From: JAIVJG01 sp964236735
GTDB lineage: Bacteria > Acidobacteriota > Blastocatellia > Pyrinomonadales > Pyrinomonadaceae
Direction: 5' to 3'
NCBI GenBank assembly: GCA_964236735.1
Contig: CAXSFM010000006.1
Location: 186,001 to 250,000 of the forward strand
DNA: 64,000 nt
Shown here: positions 46,397 to 56,053 of the stretch, piece after piece
How the letters are laid out: each line of letters starts with the position of its first letter
Position numbering within the stretch: position 1 is the stretch's first letter
The notes under the pieces: model-generated
The model's database searches: none
What the model was told of the DNA's origin: nothing
What the model saw: only the letters and a program-made list of their open reading frames with translations
Made by a program: the position numbers and the translations under genes

Positions 46397-48520
46397 TCAT
46401 GGCTCTAACGCCGATTGCACGATTACTTGATTGGCGCGCAGGGTCGTCGAGGTCGCGCGTTGCAAATCGGCCAGAGCTTTATTGTAGTCGGTCTCAGCGC
46501 GCAACTCTAAGTTACGCGCGTTCGTCAACTGGCTTTCGCGTTGAAAGAGGAGAAACGTCGTCGAGCGTCCGACTTGATAAAGCCGCTTCTCCGCTTCGAG
46601 CTGCACTTCCGCATTGGCGCGCGCGTCGCGCGAGGCCAGTACGCGATGGCGCGTCGTCTCCGCCGCCTGCGCCGCGTTGCGGACTTCAACCTCGACGGCC
46701 TTTTCCTGCCCGCGCATCGTCGCCTGCAATTGCTCGCGCTGAATTTGCGCGCCCGCGAGATTCGTCTTCGCCGTCTTGTTATGAAATGGCAATTCGATGG
46801 CGACGCCGACGACGATGTTGCGCGTGCTCAACCCCGCCAAATTTCTCAACATCTGAGCGTAGCCGCCGGACAGATTGGAGGGCACGCCGGACGTTTGCGG
46901 CGTGATTTGCGGCACGACGGCGGCGGAGAGTCCCTGCGCCGCGCGCAATTGATTGATCTGCGCGAGCAGAAACGCGCTGGCGTTCGTCGCCGCGTCGCCG
47001 TTGATGATGGGAACTGTTCCTGTCGTCCCGCCTGATGCGACGGATGAGCCGTTGAGCAATCCGGTCGAGATGACGGGCGAGCCGGCGAGTCCGGTCGTCG
47101 AAACGGTTGATTGAAGGTCTATGCGCGGGCGCGTCTGATTCTCGAAATATTTGACATCAATGTCCGCGATCTCCTGTTGCAGTTGAACGCGCTGCAATTC
47201 GGGGCGGCTCGCGCGCGCCTCTGCCAGCGCGTCTTCGAGACTGACGGGTGTCGCCGCATCAAACGCCGGCTCGTCGGTCGGCACAAGCGAGGCAGCCCAC
47301 TCCGGCGCGCGCGTGTCGCGCAAAATCAGTTGCTTCAAATTGTTCTCCGCCAGAGAGACGTATTGCACGGCCTGCAATAAATCGGATTCCCGGCTGGAGA
47401 GTTCAGTCTGCACCTCCGCGCGCTCGATGGGAGCGTTCGCGCCCGCCGTGATGCGTTGCTCCGTCTGTCGAAACTGCACGCGGATGAGATTCAAGTTGGC
47501 GAGGCGATTCTGCTGGTCGCGCAGAGCGAAGACGAGTTCCCAGTACGCGCGCTGCACTGCGGCGATCACGTCAATCGTCTGCCGCCGAAAATCCGCGTCC
47601 GACTGTTTGAGACGCTTGCGCTGGACGAGTATCTGTCGTCGGTTAAGATCAATCTCACGATTGCGCGCGAGCGGTTGCGTGAACATGACGCCGAGATTCG
47701 CGGAGTAAGCGGGACTGATTTGCGCGAACGTCGAGTTGGTCGTCTCGCGCGTGTTGTTGAAAAAGAATTGGTATTGCCCGCCGCCCGTGCGAAAAAGTTT
47801 GGTCGCCGACGGGCCAAAGTCGAGCAGCGTGCGCGAGACCGTCCCTGATTGGCCTGAGCCGCCCAGCGAACTCGACTGCGGCGTGACGAAACTGCTGATC
47901 TGCGGCGTGATGAGAAAGACAGGATCATAGACGCCTTCAAACGAGCGCAGAGTCGTCTCCGCATATCGCACATCGCCGCGCGCGACTTCGATGTCGCTGT
48001 TATTTTCCAGCGCGCGCCGAATCGCTTCGTTGAGCGTGAGCGAGAGCGTCTCGTCACCACCGATGCCGAGCCTTCTCAATGATGGAAGCGGCGGCACGGG
48101 TCGCGCCTGAAGCGATTCGAGCAGCGGCCTTCGAGAATTTTGATTTAACGAACTTGAATTTTGATCCGGCGGCGTGGCTGCGTCCGAGCCTGTCGTGCCG
48201 GAACTCGCAGCGTCAGGCGTCGCGCCCGTCGCGGGTCGCGTCAACGAATTTGACGCGGGAGTCGTGCCCGTCGTGGACGGCGCGGTTGGCGGCGCGATGC
48301 TCGTGCCCGGCGGCGATTGCGGCGCAGGTCTCTCTGTTCCCGGCGGCGCAGTCGGGTCTGTCGAAGACGGGCGCGCGCTTTCAGGTATGGGCTGACGCCG
48401 CTCCGTGCCCGGCGGGCGCGTCGCATCGCGTTGCGCGGGATTCAGTGTCGGCGTCGTTTGCGCCTGCGCCGCGACACAGATCAAGAGTGATAGTGCGAAG
48501 ATGTAAAGCATTCGATTCAT
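46397..48520 (-). CDS. TolC-family outer-membrane channel protein
   Basis: 707 residues from the ATG at 48520, chosen because it gives a clean signal peptide (MNRMLYIFALSLLICVAAQAQ). A Pro/Thr/Ser-rich stretch (about 25-110) precedes the two-fold repeated helical barrel domain (LGIGGDETLSLTLNEAIRRALENN; LAEARASRPELQRVQLQQEIADIDV; RQILVQRKRLKQSDADFRRQTIDV). Forms the outer-membrane exit for the adaptor-permease complexes encoded upstream. Longer than standard TolC because of the low-complexity insert. It starts 54 bases after the last permease gene; the GTG at 48577 overlapping that gene is a less likely start. Confidence 0.9.
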   Translation of the reverse strand: MNRMLYIFALSLLICVAAQAQTTPTLNPAQRDATRPPGTERRQPIPESARPSSTDPTAPPGTERPAPQSPPGTSIAPPTAPSTTGTTPASNSLTRPATGATPDAASSGTTGSDAATPPDQNSSSLNQNSRRPLLESLQARPVPPLPSLRRLGIGGDETLSLTLNEAIRRALENNSDIEVARGDVRYAETTLRSFEGVYDPVFLITPQISSFVTPQSSSLGGSGQSGTVSRTLLDFGPSATKLFRTGGGQYQFFFNNTRETTNSTFAQISPAYSANLGVMFTQPLARNREIDLNRRQILVQRKRLKQSDADFRRQTIDVIAAVQRAYWELVFALRDQQNRLANLNLIRVQFRQTEQRITAGANAPIERAEVQTELSSRESDLLQAVQYVSLAENNLKQLILRDTRAPEWAASLVPTDEPAFDAATPVSLEDALAEARASRPELQRVQLQQEIADIDVKYFENQTRPRIDLQSTVSTTGLAGSPVISTGLLNGSSVASGGTTGTVPIINGDAATNASAFLLAQINQLRAAQGLSAAVVPQITPQTSGVPSNLSGGYAQMLRNLAGLSTRNIVVGVAIELPFHNKTAKTNLAGAQIQREQLQATMRGQEKAVEVEVRNAAQAAETTRHRVLASRDARANAEVQLEAEKRLYQVGRSTTFLLFQRESQLTNARNLELRAETDYNKALADLQRATSTTLRANQVIVQSALEP

Positions 48521-48573
48521 AGTAAAGCTCAATCTCGAACAGTCCCTTTTGGACGTAAAAATTTTCGGATCAC

Positions 48574-51012
48574 TCACTCGTACCTGAGCGCGACCATCGG
48601 ATCAACCTTCGTCGCACGATGAGCGGGAACGAAACACGCGACGAGCGCGACTGAGGCGAGCAGCATCGAGACACCGATGAAGGTCAGCGGGTCAGTCGCG
48701 CTCACGCCGTAAAGCAAACTCGACATTGCCCGCGTCAAACCGAAAGCGGCAAGCAAGCCGATCACCATTCCGATGAGAGACAGCCACATGCCCTGTCCGA
48801 CGACGAGTTGCAGCACGTCGCGCGGCCTCGCGCCGAGAGCCATCCTGATGCCGATTTCTTTTGTGCGCTGCGAGACGGCGTAAGACATCACGCCATAGAC
48901 GCCGAAGGCCGCAAGCACGAGCGCGAGCACGCCGAAGCTACCGAGCACGAGCGCGGCCATGCGCGCGGGGAAAAGCGGGACGTTCATGTGCTCGTTCAGA
49001 GTCTTGACATCGTAGAGCGGGAGGTTGGCGTCGAGTCCGTTAATCTCGTGTCGAATCGCGTTGATGACCGTTTGCGGATTCGCGTTCGCGCGCGCGACGA
49101 GCGTCGTGGTCGTGTCGTAATTCCGCAGGAGAGGGCGATAGACGGCGGGCTGCGGGTCTTCGCCGAGACTGTTGTACTTGCCGTCGGCGGCGATGCCGAT
49201 AATTTCCCAGTACGGCGCGGTCGGCCCGTCGAAGTTGAAACGCTTGCCGATGGGGTCTTGCCCTGCGAGGAAGCGACGCACAAACGTCTCGCTGACGATT
49301 GCCACGCGCGATTCTTTTTCCTTGTCGCGCTCTGTGAAATCGCGCCCGCGAAGGTTGATGTTCATCGTCTGAAAGTAATTCGGGCTGACGCCGAAGGGCA
49401 CGACCATCGGCAGGTTGCTGCTGCCCGTGAACGGTTGGCCTTCGAGATAGACGGTCGTGTAGCTGAAGTTGAGACCGAGCGGTAGAGAGTTGACGAGAGC
49501 CGCCGACTGCACGCCGTTGAGCGCGCCGACACGCTCCAGCGCGCTCTTTTGAAAGGCGCGTCCCTTCGCTTCATCGTAGCCTTGCAGCCCGACATCGAAC
49601 GAAACGGCGACGGCGTTCTGCGGATTGAAACCCGGATTGATTGACTGCGCGCGCTGCAAACTACGGACGATCAGACCGGCGCTGATGAGCAGTACGAGCG
49701 ACAAAGCGACTTGCGCGACGACGAGCGCGTTACGCAGGCGCGAGCGACGAAAACCGCCCAGAGCCGATTCGTTCTTCAGAGACGAAACGAGATTCGGGTC
49801 GGACGATTGCAGCGCGGGCAACAATCCGAAGAGGACGCCCGTCACGAGCGAGATTAAAAACGTGAACGCCATCACGCGCCAGTCAAGACGCAGATCGAAC
49901 ATGAGCGCGATGTCGGTCGGCAGTTTGATGCCCGCCACGAGATCGGTAATCCACAGCGCAAGCAAAAGCCCGAGCGCGCCGCCCGTCACAGAGAGCAGCA
50001 CACTCTCCGTCAATAACTGCCTGACGAGTCGCGCGCGGCTCGCGCCCAGTGCGAGGCGAATCGCAATCTCTTTGCGGCGTTCCGTGGCGCGCGTCAGCAA
50101 AAGATTCGCGAGGTTGACGCAGGCGATCAGCAAGAGCAATCCGACCACGCCCATCAACACTCCCGAAAAGGCGATAATCATGTTGCGTATCGAGGGAATG
50201 AAAAGTCCCGGCGATAAAAGTTTGACGCCGCGCCCCGCGTTTTCGCTCGGATATTCGCCGGTGAGTTGAAGTGTGAGTCCCTGCAAGGCGGCTTCGGCCT
50301 GCGGGCGCGTGATGCCCTCTTTCAAACGGCCAATCACGAAGAGATTGTCGCTGCTGCGCTCATTCAGATAGCCGTTGTGCGGCTCGATCTGTTCGGCCAT
50401 CATAAACGGCGCGTACAACTCCGGCGCGTAGGCGACCTCCGTCCCGTTAAAATCTTTGGGCGCGACGCCGATGACCGTAAAGGGATGACTGTTAATCAGC
50501 ACCGTCTTGCCGATGATTGAAGAGTCGCCGCCAAAGCGTTTCTGCCAGCAACCGTAGCTCATCACGGCGACCGGGTTCGCGTTCGGCGTGCGATCTTCTT
50601 CCGGCGCAAAGGTTCGTCCGAGCGCGGGCTTGACGCCAAGCTCGTCGAAATAATTTCCCGACACCACGTAGCCCCAGATGCGCTCATTGTTGCCGTTGTG
50701 GCTGAGGCTCATCGGCGCGAACCTGTAGGCCAGCACGTCCGTGAAGACATCATTGCGGTCACGATAATCCTTGTAGTTGAGATAAGAGACGAGCGTGTCG
50801 TCCGCGCCTTCGTGCAGCGTCCCGTAAACCGCCACGAGTTGCTCTGGATGCGTGGCGGGCAGAGGCCGGAGCAAGACCGTGTTGACGAGACTGAAAATCG
50901 CCGTGTTCGCCCCGATGCCGAGCGCGAGCGAAAGCAGAGCGACGAAAGTAAAGCCCGGACTCTTCAACGAGCGCCTGAAACTAAAGCGCAAGTCCTGTAG
51001 CAAAGTCTCCAT
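48574..51012 (-). CDS. ADOP-type ABC permease (MacB/FtsX fold), copy 1
   Basis: 812 residues. N terminus METLLQDLRFSFRRSLKSPGF, then FVALLSLALGIGANTAIFSLVN, a periplasmic MacB-PCD domain, FtsX segments around 280-420 (LLLIACVNLANLLLTRATERRKE), a second periplasmic domain, and a second FtsX domain ending in DPMVALRYE. This duplicated 8-helix form without fused ATPase is the ADOP type. It is expected to act with a separate MacB-like ATPase in export or lipoprotein/peptide transport. GAGGAG lies upstream of the ATG. Its 3' end is nearly identical to that of copy 2. Confidence 0.92.
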   Translation of the reverse strand: METLLQDLRFSFRRSLKSPGFTFVALLSLALGIGANTAIFSLVNTVLLRPLPATHPEQLVAVYGTLHEGADDTLVSYLNYKDYRDRNDVFTDVLAYRFAPMSLSHNGNNERIWGYVVSGNYFDELGVKPALGRTFAPEEDRTPNANPVAVMSYGCWQKRFGGDSSIIGKTVLINSHPFTVIGVAPKDFNGTEVAYAPELYAPFMMAEQIEPHNGYLNERSSDNLFVIGRLKEGITRPQAEAALQGLTLQLTGEYPSENAGRGVKLLSPGLFIPSIRNMIIAFSGVLMGVVGLLLLIACVNLANLLLTRATERRKEIAIRLALGASRARLVRQLLTESVLLSVTGGALGLLLALWITDLVAGIKLPTDIALMFDLRLDWRVMAFTFLISLVTGVLFGLLPALQSSDPNLVSSLKNESALGGFRRSRLRNALVVAQVALSLVLLISAGLIVRSLQRAQSINPGFNPQNAVAVSFDVGLQGYDEAKGRAFQKSALERVGALNGVQSAALVNSLPLGLNFSYTTVYLEGQPFTGSSNLPMVVPFGVSPNYFQTMNINLRGRDFTERDKEKESRVAIVSETFVRRFLAGQDPIGKRFNFDGPTAPYWEIIGIAADGKYNSLGEDPQPAVYRPLLRNYDTTTTLVARANANPQTVINAIRHEINGLDANLPLYDVKTLNEHMNVPLFPARMAALVLGSFGVLALVLAAFGVYGVMSYAVSQRTKEIGIRMALGARPRDVLQLVVGQGMWLSLIGMVIGLLAAFGLTRAMSSLLYGVSATDPLTFIGVSMLLASVALVACFVPAHRATKVDPMVALRYE

Positions 51013-51040
51013 CTCAAAATCTCCTCATCCACAAAATCTG

Positions 51041-53509
51041 CTATTCGTATCTGAGCGCGACCATCGGATCAACTTTCGTCGCGCGATGCGCGGGAACGAA
51101 ACACGCGACGAGCGCGACTGAGGCGAGCAGCGCGGAGACACCGATGAAAGTTAGAGGGTCAGTCGCGCTCACGCCGTAGAGCAGGCTTCCGATGACGCGC
51201 GTGACGGCGAAAGCGCCCGCCAGTCCCAGCGCGATGCCGATGAGCGCGAGCGTCATGCCCTGTCCGACGACGAGCCGGAGCACGTCTCTCGACTGCGCGC
51301 CGAGCGCCATCCGCAGGCCGATTTCATGCGTTCGTTGTGAGACCGTGTAAGAGACCACGCCGTAGATGCCGACGGACGCGAGGATGAGCGCGATGGCGGC
51401 GAAGACTCCGAGCAGCGCGACGTTGAAGCGTTGCGGCGCGACCGCGCGACCGACCAATTCATCCATCGTCCGCGTCTCCCAGATGAGCAGGTTCGGGTCT
51501 GCGCCTTTGAGCGCGGCCTGCACGGAAGGCGCGAGCGCGCCGGCGTCCGTTGCACGCGAGCGCACGACGACTTCCATCGCCGGCTCCGGCGCTTGGCCGT
51601 AAGGAACGTAAAGCTCCGGCACTTCTTCGCCGTTGAATGCTTCAAAGCGGACGTTGCCGACGATGCCGACCACCTCGCACGGCGGCAGAGGCTTGTCGTC
51701 CGGCCCGTCGAGGACGAGTTTCTGGCCGAGCGCGTCTCCGTCGGGAAAATATTTTTTGACGAGCGCCTCGTTGATGATGACGACGGGCGGCGCATTCTTC
51801 GTGTCGGTCTCCGAGAAGACGCGACCGCGCCGGACGGGAATGCTCAAGACGCGGAAATAGTCTGGACTGATGGTGTAGTTTCGCGCATCGTTGCGCGTGT
51901 TGGTCGGAGAGGGCGCGCGTCCCGCGACGTTGAAGCTGTTGTAAGTTTCGCGATTGCCGAGCGGCAAAATCTGCGTCACGCCGGCGGCATCCACACCGGG
52001 CAGTTCGCGGATGCGATCAAGCGCGGCGCTGTAAAAGGCGGCGCGGCTCTCGTCGTCCGCATATTTTTTCGTATTGATCGCGACGGTCAGCGCCAGCACG
52101 CGCTCCGGCGAATAGCCGGGATCGGCGTTGAGGAGCCGCACGAAACTTTTAATGAGCAGCCCTGCGCCGACCAGCAGCACGAGCGAGAGAGCGACTTCCG
52201 AGACGACGAGCGCGGCACGCACGCGATTACGCCGCGCCCCTTCACTCGCGCCCCGCCCGCCTTCCTTCAATGATTCGGTCAGTTCGAGCTTCGAGGCCTG
52301 CAGCGCGGGCACGAGTCCGAAAATGAGGCCGGTGATGAGCGAGATGGTGAAAGTGAAAATAAGGACGGAAGCATCGAGCGAAGTTTCCGCGAGGCGCGGG
52401 ACGCTGGCCGGGCTGAACTTCACGAGCAGGTCTGTGCCCCACGTTGCGAGCAGCAACCCAAGCGCGCCGCCCAAGAGAGAGAGCAGCACACTCTCCGTCA
52501 TCAGTTGCCGGATGATGCGCCCGCGCGTCGCGCCAAGCGCCGTGCGAATCGCCATCTCTTTGCCGCGCGAGGCGGCGCGTGCGAGCAGCAGGTTCGCCAC
52601 GTTCGCGCACGCGATGAGCAGCACGAACCCGACCGCGCCGAGCAGCACGAGCAACGCCGTGCGAACGTTTTTGACGAGGTCTTGCTGCGTGGAGACGACG
52701 CGCACGCGCCTGCCTGCGTCTGCCTCCGGGTACTGCGAAGCGAGTCGCGCCGCGATGGTTTCCATCTCGACCGCCGCTTGTTCCACAGTGACGCCCGGTT
52801 TCAATTTCGCGATGGTGGGAATGAAGATCGAGGCGCGCGTGTTCAACGAAACCGCGTCAAGCCGCGCGGTCTCCGTCACGAAGGGGACGTAGTAGTCAGT
52901 CGCCTCGGTCGAGTCGGGCGGAAAGTTGAAGCCGCGCGGCAACACTCCGAGCACGGTCACGCTGCGACCCGCGAGACCCAACTTGACCTCGTGCCCCACG
53001 ATGGAAGAGTCCGCGCCGAAGCGTCTGCGCCACAGGCCATCGCTCAGGACGATGACGGGCGGCGCGCCCGCCGCGTCCTCCTCCCTCGTGAACACGCGCC
53101 CCTGCGCCGCTTTGACGCCGAGCAGAGGAAATAAATCGGCCATCACCTTCGCGCCGCGCACGCGCTCCGGCTCGTCGCCGCCCGCGCCGCCGCTCGACAT
53201 CACCGTCCCGACGCCCTCATAGCCCGCGATGTATTCGAGTGTCTGCGTCTGGTTGCGATAGTCGAGCAGGTCTGGATACGAAAGCGGGCCGCGCGGCTCG
53301 ACGGTGGGGCTGGTTCCCGTGTTGAGCGTGACGAGACGCTCCGCGCCCTCGTAAGGAAGTGCGCGCAGCAAGACCGAATTGACGACGCTGAAGATCGCCG
53401 TATTCGCGCCGATGCCGAGCGCGAGCGCCAGCACCGCGACGATGGTGAAGCCCGGCATCTTGAAGAGCATCCGCGCGCCGTAACGCACATCCTGCAAGAA
53501 ATTTCTCAT
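51041..53509 (-). CDS. ADOP-type ABC permease, copy 2
   Basis: 822 residues with the same plan: RNFLQDVRYGARMLFKMPGF, IVAVLALALGIGANTAIFSVVN, first FtsX region with LLIACANVANLLLARAASRGKEMA, and the end TKVDPMVALRYE. The periplasmic domain (about 60-270) is distinct from copy 1 (GGAGGDEPERVRGAKVMADLF; QQDLVKNVRTALL). GGAGG lies seven bases before the ATG. It is separated from copy 1 by 28 bases and from copy 3 by 115 bases that hold an inverted repeat. Confidence 0.92.
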   Translation of the reverse strand: MRNFLQDVRYGARMLFKMPGFTIVAVLALALGIGANTAIFSVVNSVLLRALPYEGAERLVTLNTGTSPTVEPRGPLSYPDLLDYRNQTQTLEYIAGYEGVGTVMSSGGAGGDEPERVRGAKVMADLFPLLGVKAAQGRVFTREEDAAGAPPVIVLSDGLWRRRFGADSSIVGHEVKLGLAGRSVTVLGVLPRGFNFPPDSTEATDYYVPFVTETARLDAVSLNTRASIFIPTIAKLKPGVTVEQAAVEMETIAARLASQYPEADAGRRVRVVSTQQDLVKNVRTALLVLLGAVGFVLLIACANVANLLLARAASRGKEMAIRTALGATRGRIIRQLMTESVLLSLLGGALGLLLATWGTDLLVKFSPASVPRLAETSLDASVLIFTFTISLITGLIFGLVPALQASKLELTESLKEGGRGASEGARRNRVRAALVVSEVALSLVLLVGAGLLIKSFVRLLNADPGYSPERVLALTVAINTKKYADDESRAAFYSAALDRIRELPGVDAAGVTQILPLGNRETYNSFNVAGRAPSPTNTRNDARNYTISPDYFRVLSIPVRRGRVFSETDTKNAPPVVIINEALVKKYFPDGDALGQKLVLDGPDDKPLPPCEVVGIVGNVRFEAFNGEEVPELYVPYGQAPEPAMEVVVRSRATDAGALAPSVQAALKGADPNLLIWETRTMDELVGRAVAPQRFNVALLGVFAAIALILASVGIYGVVSYTVSQRTHEIGLRMALGAQSRDVLRLVVGQGMTLALIGIALGLAGAFAVTRVIGSLLYGVSATDPLTFIGVSALLASVALVACFVPAHRATKVDPMVALRYE

Positions 53510-53526
53510 CCCAAAACCTCCGAATC

Positions 53527-53621
53527 AAATGCGAAATGATGAGCGATGAATGATGAATGAAAACTCAGAAAACAGATTTCGCGCCTGTATTCATCATTCA
53601 CATTTCGCATTCATCATTTGG
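53527..53621. repeat. Inverted ATGATGAATG / CATTCATCAT repeat between permease genes
   Basis: The left arm (about 53527-53561) contains AATGCGAAATGATGA and GATGAATGATGAATG; the right arm (about 53588-53621) contains TTCATCATTCA, CATTTCGCATT and CATTCATCAT. AATGCGAAATG pairs exactly with CATTTCGCATT. It fills the gap between permease copies 2 and 3. Similar CATCACTCATCATTC runs stand before the response regulator gene at about 46355-46392. A dispersed repeat or an mRNA-stabilising stem are both possible. Confidence 0.6.
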
Positions 53622-53624
53622 TTT

Positions 53625-56045
53625 CTATTCGTAACGAAGCGCGACCATCGGATCAACCTTCGTCGCTCTTCGCGCCGGAATCAAACACGCGACGAGCGCG
53701 ACTGAGGCCAGGAGCGCGGAGACTCCGATGAATGTCAGAGGGTCGGTCGCGCTCACGCCGAACAGCAAACTCGACATCACGCGCGTCAAGGCAAAGGCTG
53801 CGACGAGACCGACGGAGACGCCGATCAGGATCAACGCCATGCCCTGCCCGACGACCATCCTCTGCACGTCGCTCGCACGCGCGCCGAGCGCGAGGCGAAT
53901 GCCGATTTCTTTCGTGCGTTGCGTCACCGTGTAAGACATCACGCCGTAGATGCCAACGGCGGCCAGCAGCAGCGCGACCAACGCGAAGACGCCGAGCAGC
54001 AGCGTGTTGAAGCGTCGCCGCGCGACGGACGAGGCGAGCCATTGATCCATCGTTTGCACGTCGGAGAGCGGTTGGTCTTTGTCCACCTCCTCGACCGCTT
54101 TGCGAAGCGCCGCGCTCAAACTCGCCGGGTCGTTCGACTCGCTCCGCGCGACGAGCGTCATGGCAGCGTCCGGGACTTGCAGGTAGTTGACGTAACACTC
54201 TACCCCCGCCTCTTTGTCGAGACTGACGTGCTTGACATCGCCGACGACGCCGACGATTTCGCCCGTCATATTTTTGGCGATGCTCAAGCCGATGCGTTTG
54301 CCGACGGCATCTTCGCCGGGAAAATATTTGCGCGCGAGCGTTTCATTGACGACGAGAACTTTCGGCGCATCTTTCGCATCGTGTTCGTTGAAGACGCGCC
54401 CCTTGACGACGGGAATGCTCATCGCGTCGAAATAGCCGGGCGTGACGACGCGCGCGTTAGTGGTCAGCCGGTCGGCAACGGCAAGCGGCGGGCGTCCCTC
54501 GATGGTGAGGATGTTCTGCGCCAGATTGCCGCTCAGTGGAAGCGGGTCAACCGCGCCGACGGAACGCACGCCGGGCAGCGCGGCGGCATGTTGCAGGACG
54601 TTCTGGAAGAACGCCGTCTGCGACTCTTCCTGACCGTACCGGGCGGCTGGCAGCGAGACGTTCGCCGTCAGCACGCCATGCGGGTTGAAACCCGGCTTCA
54701 CGTCGCGCAGTTCCAGAAAGCTCCTCATCAGCAGCCCCGCGCCGACGAGCAGCACGAGCGAGAGTGTGACCTCCGAGATGACCAGCAGGCCGCGCACGCG
54801 GTTGCGCCCCGCGCCCTCTGTCGAGCCGCGCCCGCCTTCTTTCAATCCCTCGTTGAGGTCCGGCTTCGAGACTTGCAGCGCGGGCGCGAGGCCGAACAGG
54901 AGTCCCGTCAACACAGAAGCGACGAGCGTGAAGAACAGCACGCGCGCGTCGAGATTGATTTCGCCGACGCGCGGAATGCCTTCCGGGATCGCGGCCACGA
55001 GCAAGTCAATGCCCCACACCGCCAGCAGCAAACCGAGCGCGCCGCCGGAGAGCGACAGCAACAGGCTTTCGGTCATCAACTGTCTCACGATGCGCCAGCG
55101 TGTCGCGCCCATCGCCGCCCTGATGGTGATTTCTTTCTGCCGCGAGGCGGCACGCGCCAGCAACAAATTCGCGACGTTCGTACACGCGATGAGCAACACG
55201 AAGCAGACTGCGCCGAGCAAGACGAGCAACGCGGGACGAATGTCACCGACGACATCCTCTTGCAGCGCGACGATGTTGATGCCGCGCCCCCGGCTGAGAT
55301 CCGGGTTGGCCTCTTCGATGCGTTGAGCGATGGTCGTCATTTCGGCCTGCGCGCCCTCAAGGCTCGCGCCCTGCCGCAGGCGTGCGACGACGCTCAGATA
55401 GTTCGCGCCGCGAAAAGCGTTGGTCTCATCCTTCGGATTGAGCGGCGACCAGAAGTCTATCCGCGGCTGGTCGAAGGGATACGCGAAGCCTGCGGGCATG
55501 ACGCCGATGACGGTCGTCGGCTCGCCGTCGAGCGTGATCTGTCGCCCGACGATTTGCTCGTCCGCGCCGAAGCGTCGCTGCCACAATCCGTGGCTGATGA
55601 CCGCGACGTGCGAGTCGGGCGTCTCTTCGGCGCGCGTGTAGACGCGACCGAGTGCGGGCTGTGCTTTGAGCACGGCGAAGAAATCGCCGCTCGTCATCGT
55701 GCCGTCAATCTGCTGCGGCGCGTCAATGCCCGTCAACGTCGCGCTCGAAGAGGTGTAGGCCGCGATGTTCTCGAAAACCTGATTCTGCTCGCGCCAGTCC
55801 GCGAATGTGAGAAACGAAGTCGGGTACTTCGTCACGCCCCGCTTCGGCACGGTGACGTAAACGCGCGCGAGACGGTCGGGCGCGTCGAACGACAGAGGCC
55901 GCAATAGCACCGCATTGACGACGGAAAAAATCGCCGTGTTCGCCCCGATGCCGAGCGCCAGCGCGAGCATCGCGACCAGCGTGAAGAACGGGTGCTTGAG
56001 CAGCATTCTCATGCCGTAGCGCAAATCCTGCCAGAGTGTATTCAT
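53625..56045 (-). CDS. ADOP-type ABC permease, copy 3
   Basis: 806 residues: NTLWQDLRYGMRMLLKHPFF, LVAMLALALGIGANTAIFSVVN, LLIACTNVANLLLARAASRQKE, and TKVDPMVALRYE at the end. Complete duplicated MacB-PCD/FtsX layout. AGGAG lies five bases before the ATG. Its C-terminal third (SATDPLTFIGVSALLASVALVAC) matches copies 1 and 2 more closely than its periplasmic domains do. It starts eight bases after the end of copy 4. Confidence 0.92.
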   Translation of the reverse strand: MNTLWQDLRYGMRMLLKHPFFTLVAMLALALGIGANTAIFSVVNAVLLRPLSFDAPDRLARVYVTVPKRGVTKYPTSFLTFADWREQNQVFENIAAYTSSSATLTGIDAPQQIDGTMTSGDFFAVLKAQPALGRVYTRAEETPDSHVAVISHGLWQRRFGADEQIVGRQITLDGEPTTVIGVMPAGFAYPFDQPRIDFWSPLNPKDETNAFRGANYLSVVARLRQGASLEGAQAEMTTIAQRIEEANPDLSRGRGINIVALQEDVVGDIRPALLVLLGAVCFVLLIACTNVANLLLARAASRQKEITIRAAMGATRWRIVRQLMTESLLLSLSGGALGLLLAVWGIDLLVAAIPEGIPRVGEINLDARVLFFTLVASVLTGLLFGLAPALQVSKPDLNEGLKEGGRGSTEGAGRNRVRGLLVISEVTLSLVLLVGAGLLMRSFLELRDVKPGFNPHGVLTANVSLPAARYGQEESQTAFFQNVLQHAAALPGVRSVGAVDPLPLSGNLAQNILTIEGRPPLAVADRLTTNARVVTPGYFDAMSIPVVKGRVFNEHDAKDAPKVLVVNETLARKYFPGEDAVGKRIGLSIAKNMTGEIVGVVGDVKHVSLDKEAGVECYVNYLQVPDAAMTLVARSESNDPASLSAALRKAVEEVDKDQPLSDVQTMDQWLASSVARRRFNTLLLGVFALVALLLAAVGIYGVMSYTVTQRTKEIGIRLALGARASDVQRMVVGQGMALILIGVSVGLVAAFALTRVMSSLLFGVSATDPLTFIGVSALLASVALVACLIPARRATKVDPMVALRYE

Positions 56046-56053
56046 TACTTCTC

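Noticed and set aside
53919..55907. 662-codon open frame on the plus strand, antisense to permease copy 3
   Set aside because: It is an exact shadow of the conserved ADOP gene, has Arg/His/Asp-rich composition without domains, and no ribosome site; long antisense frames are expected in GC-rich DNA.
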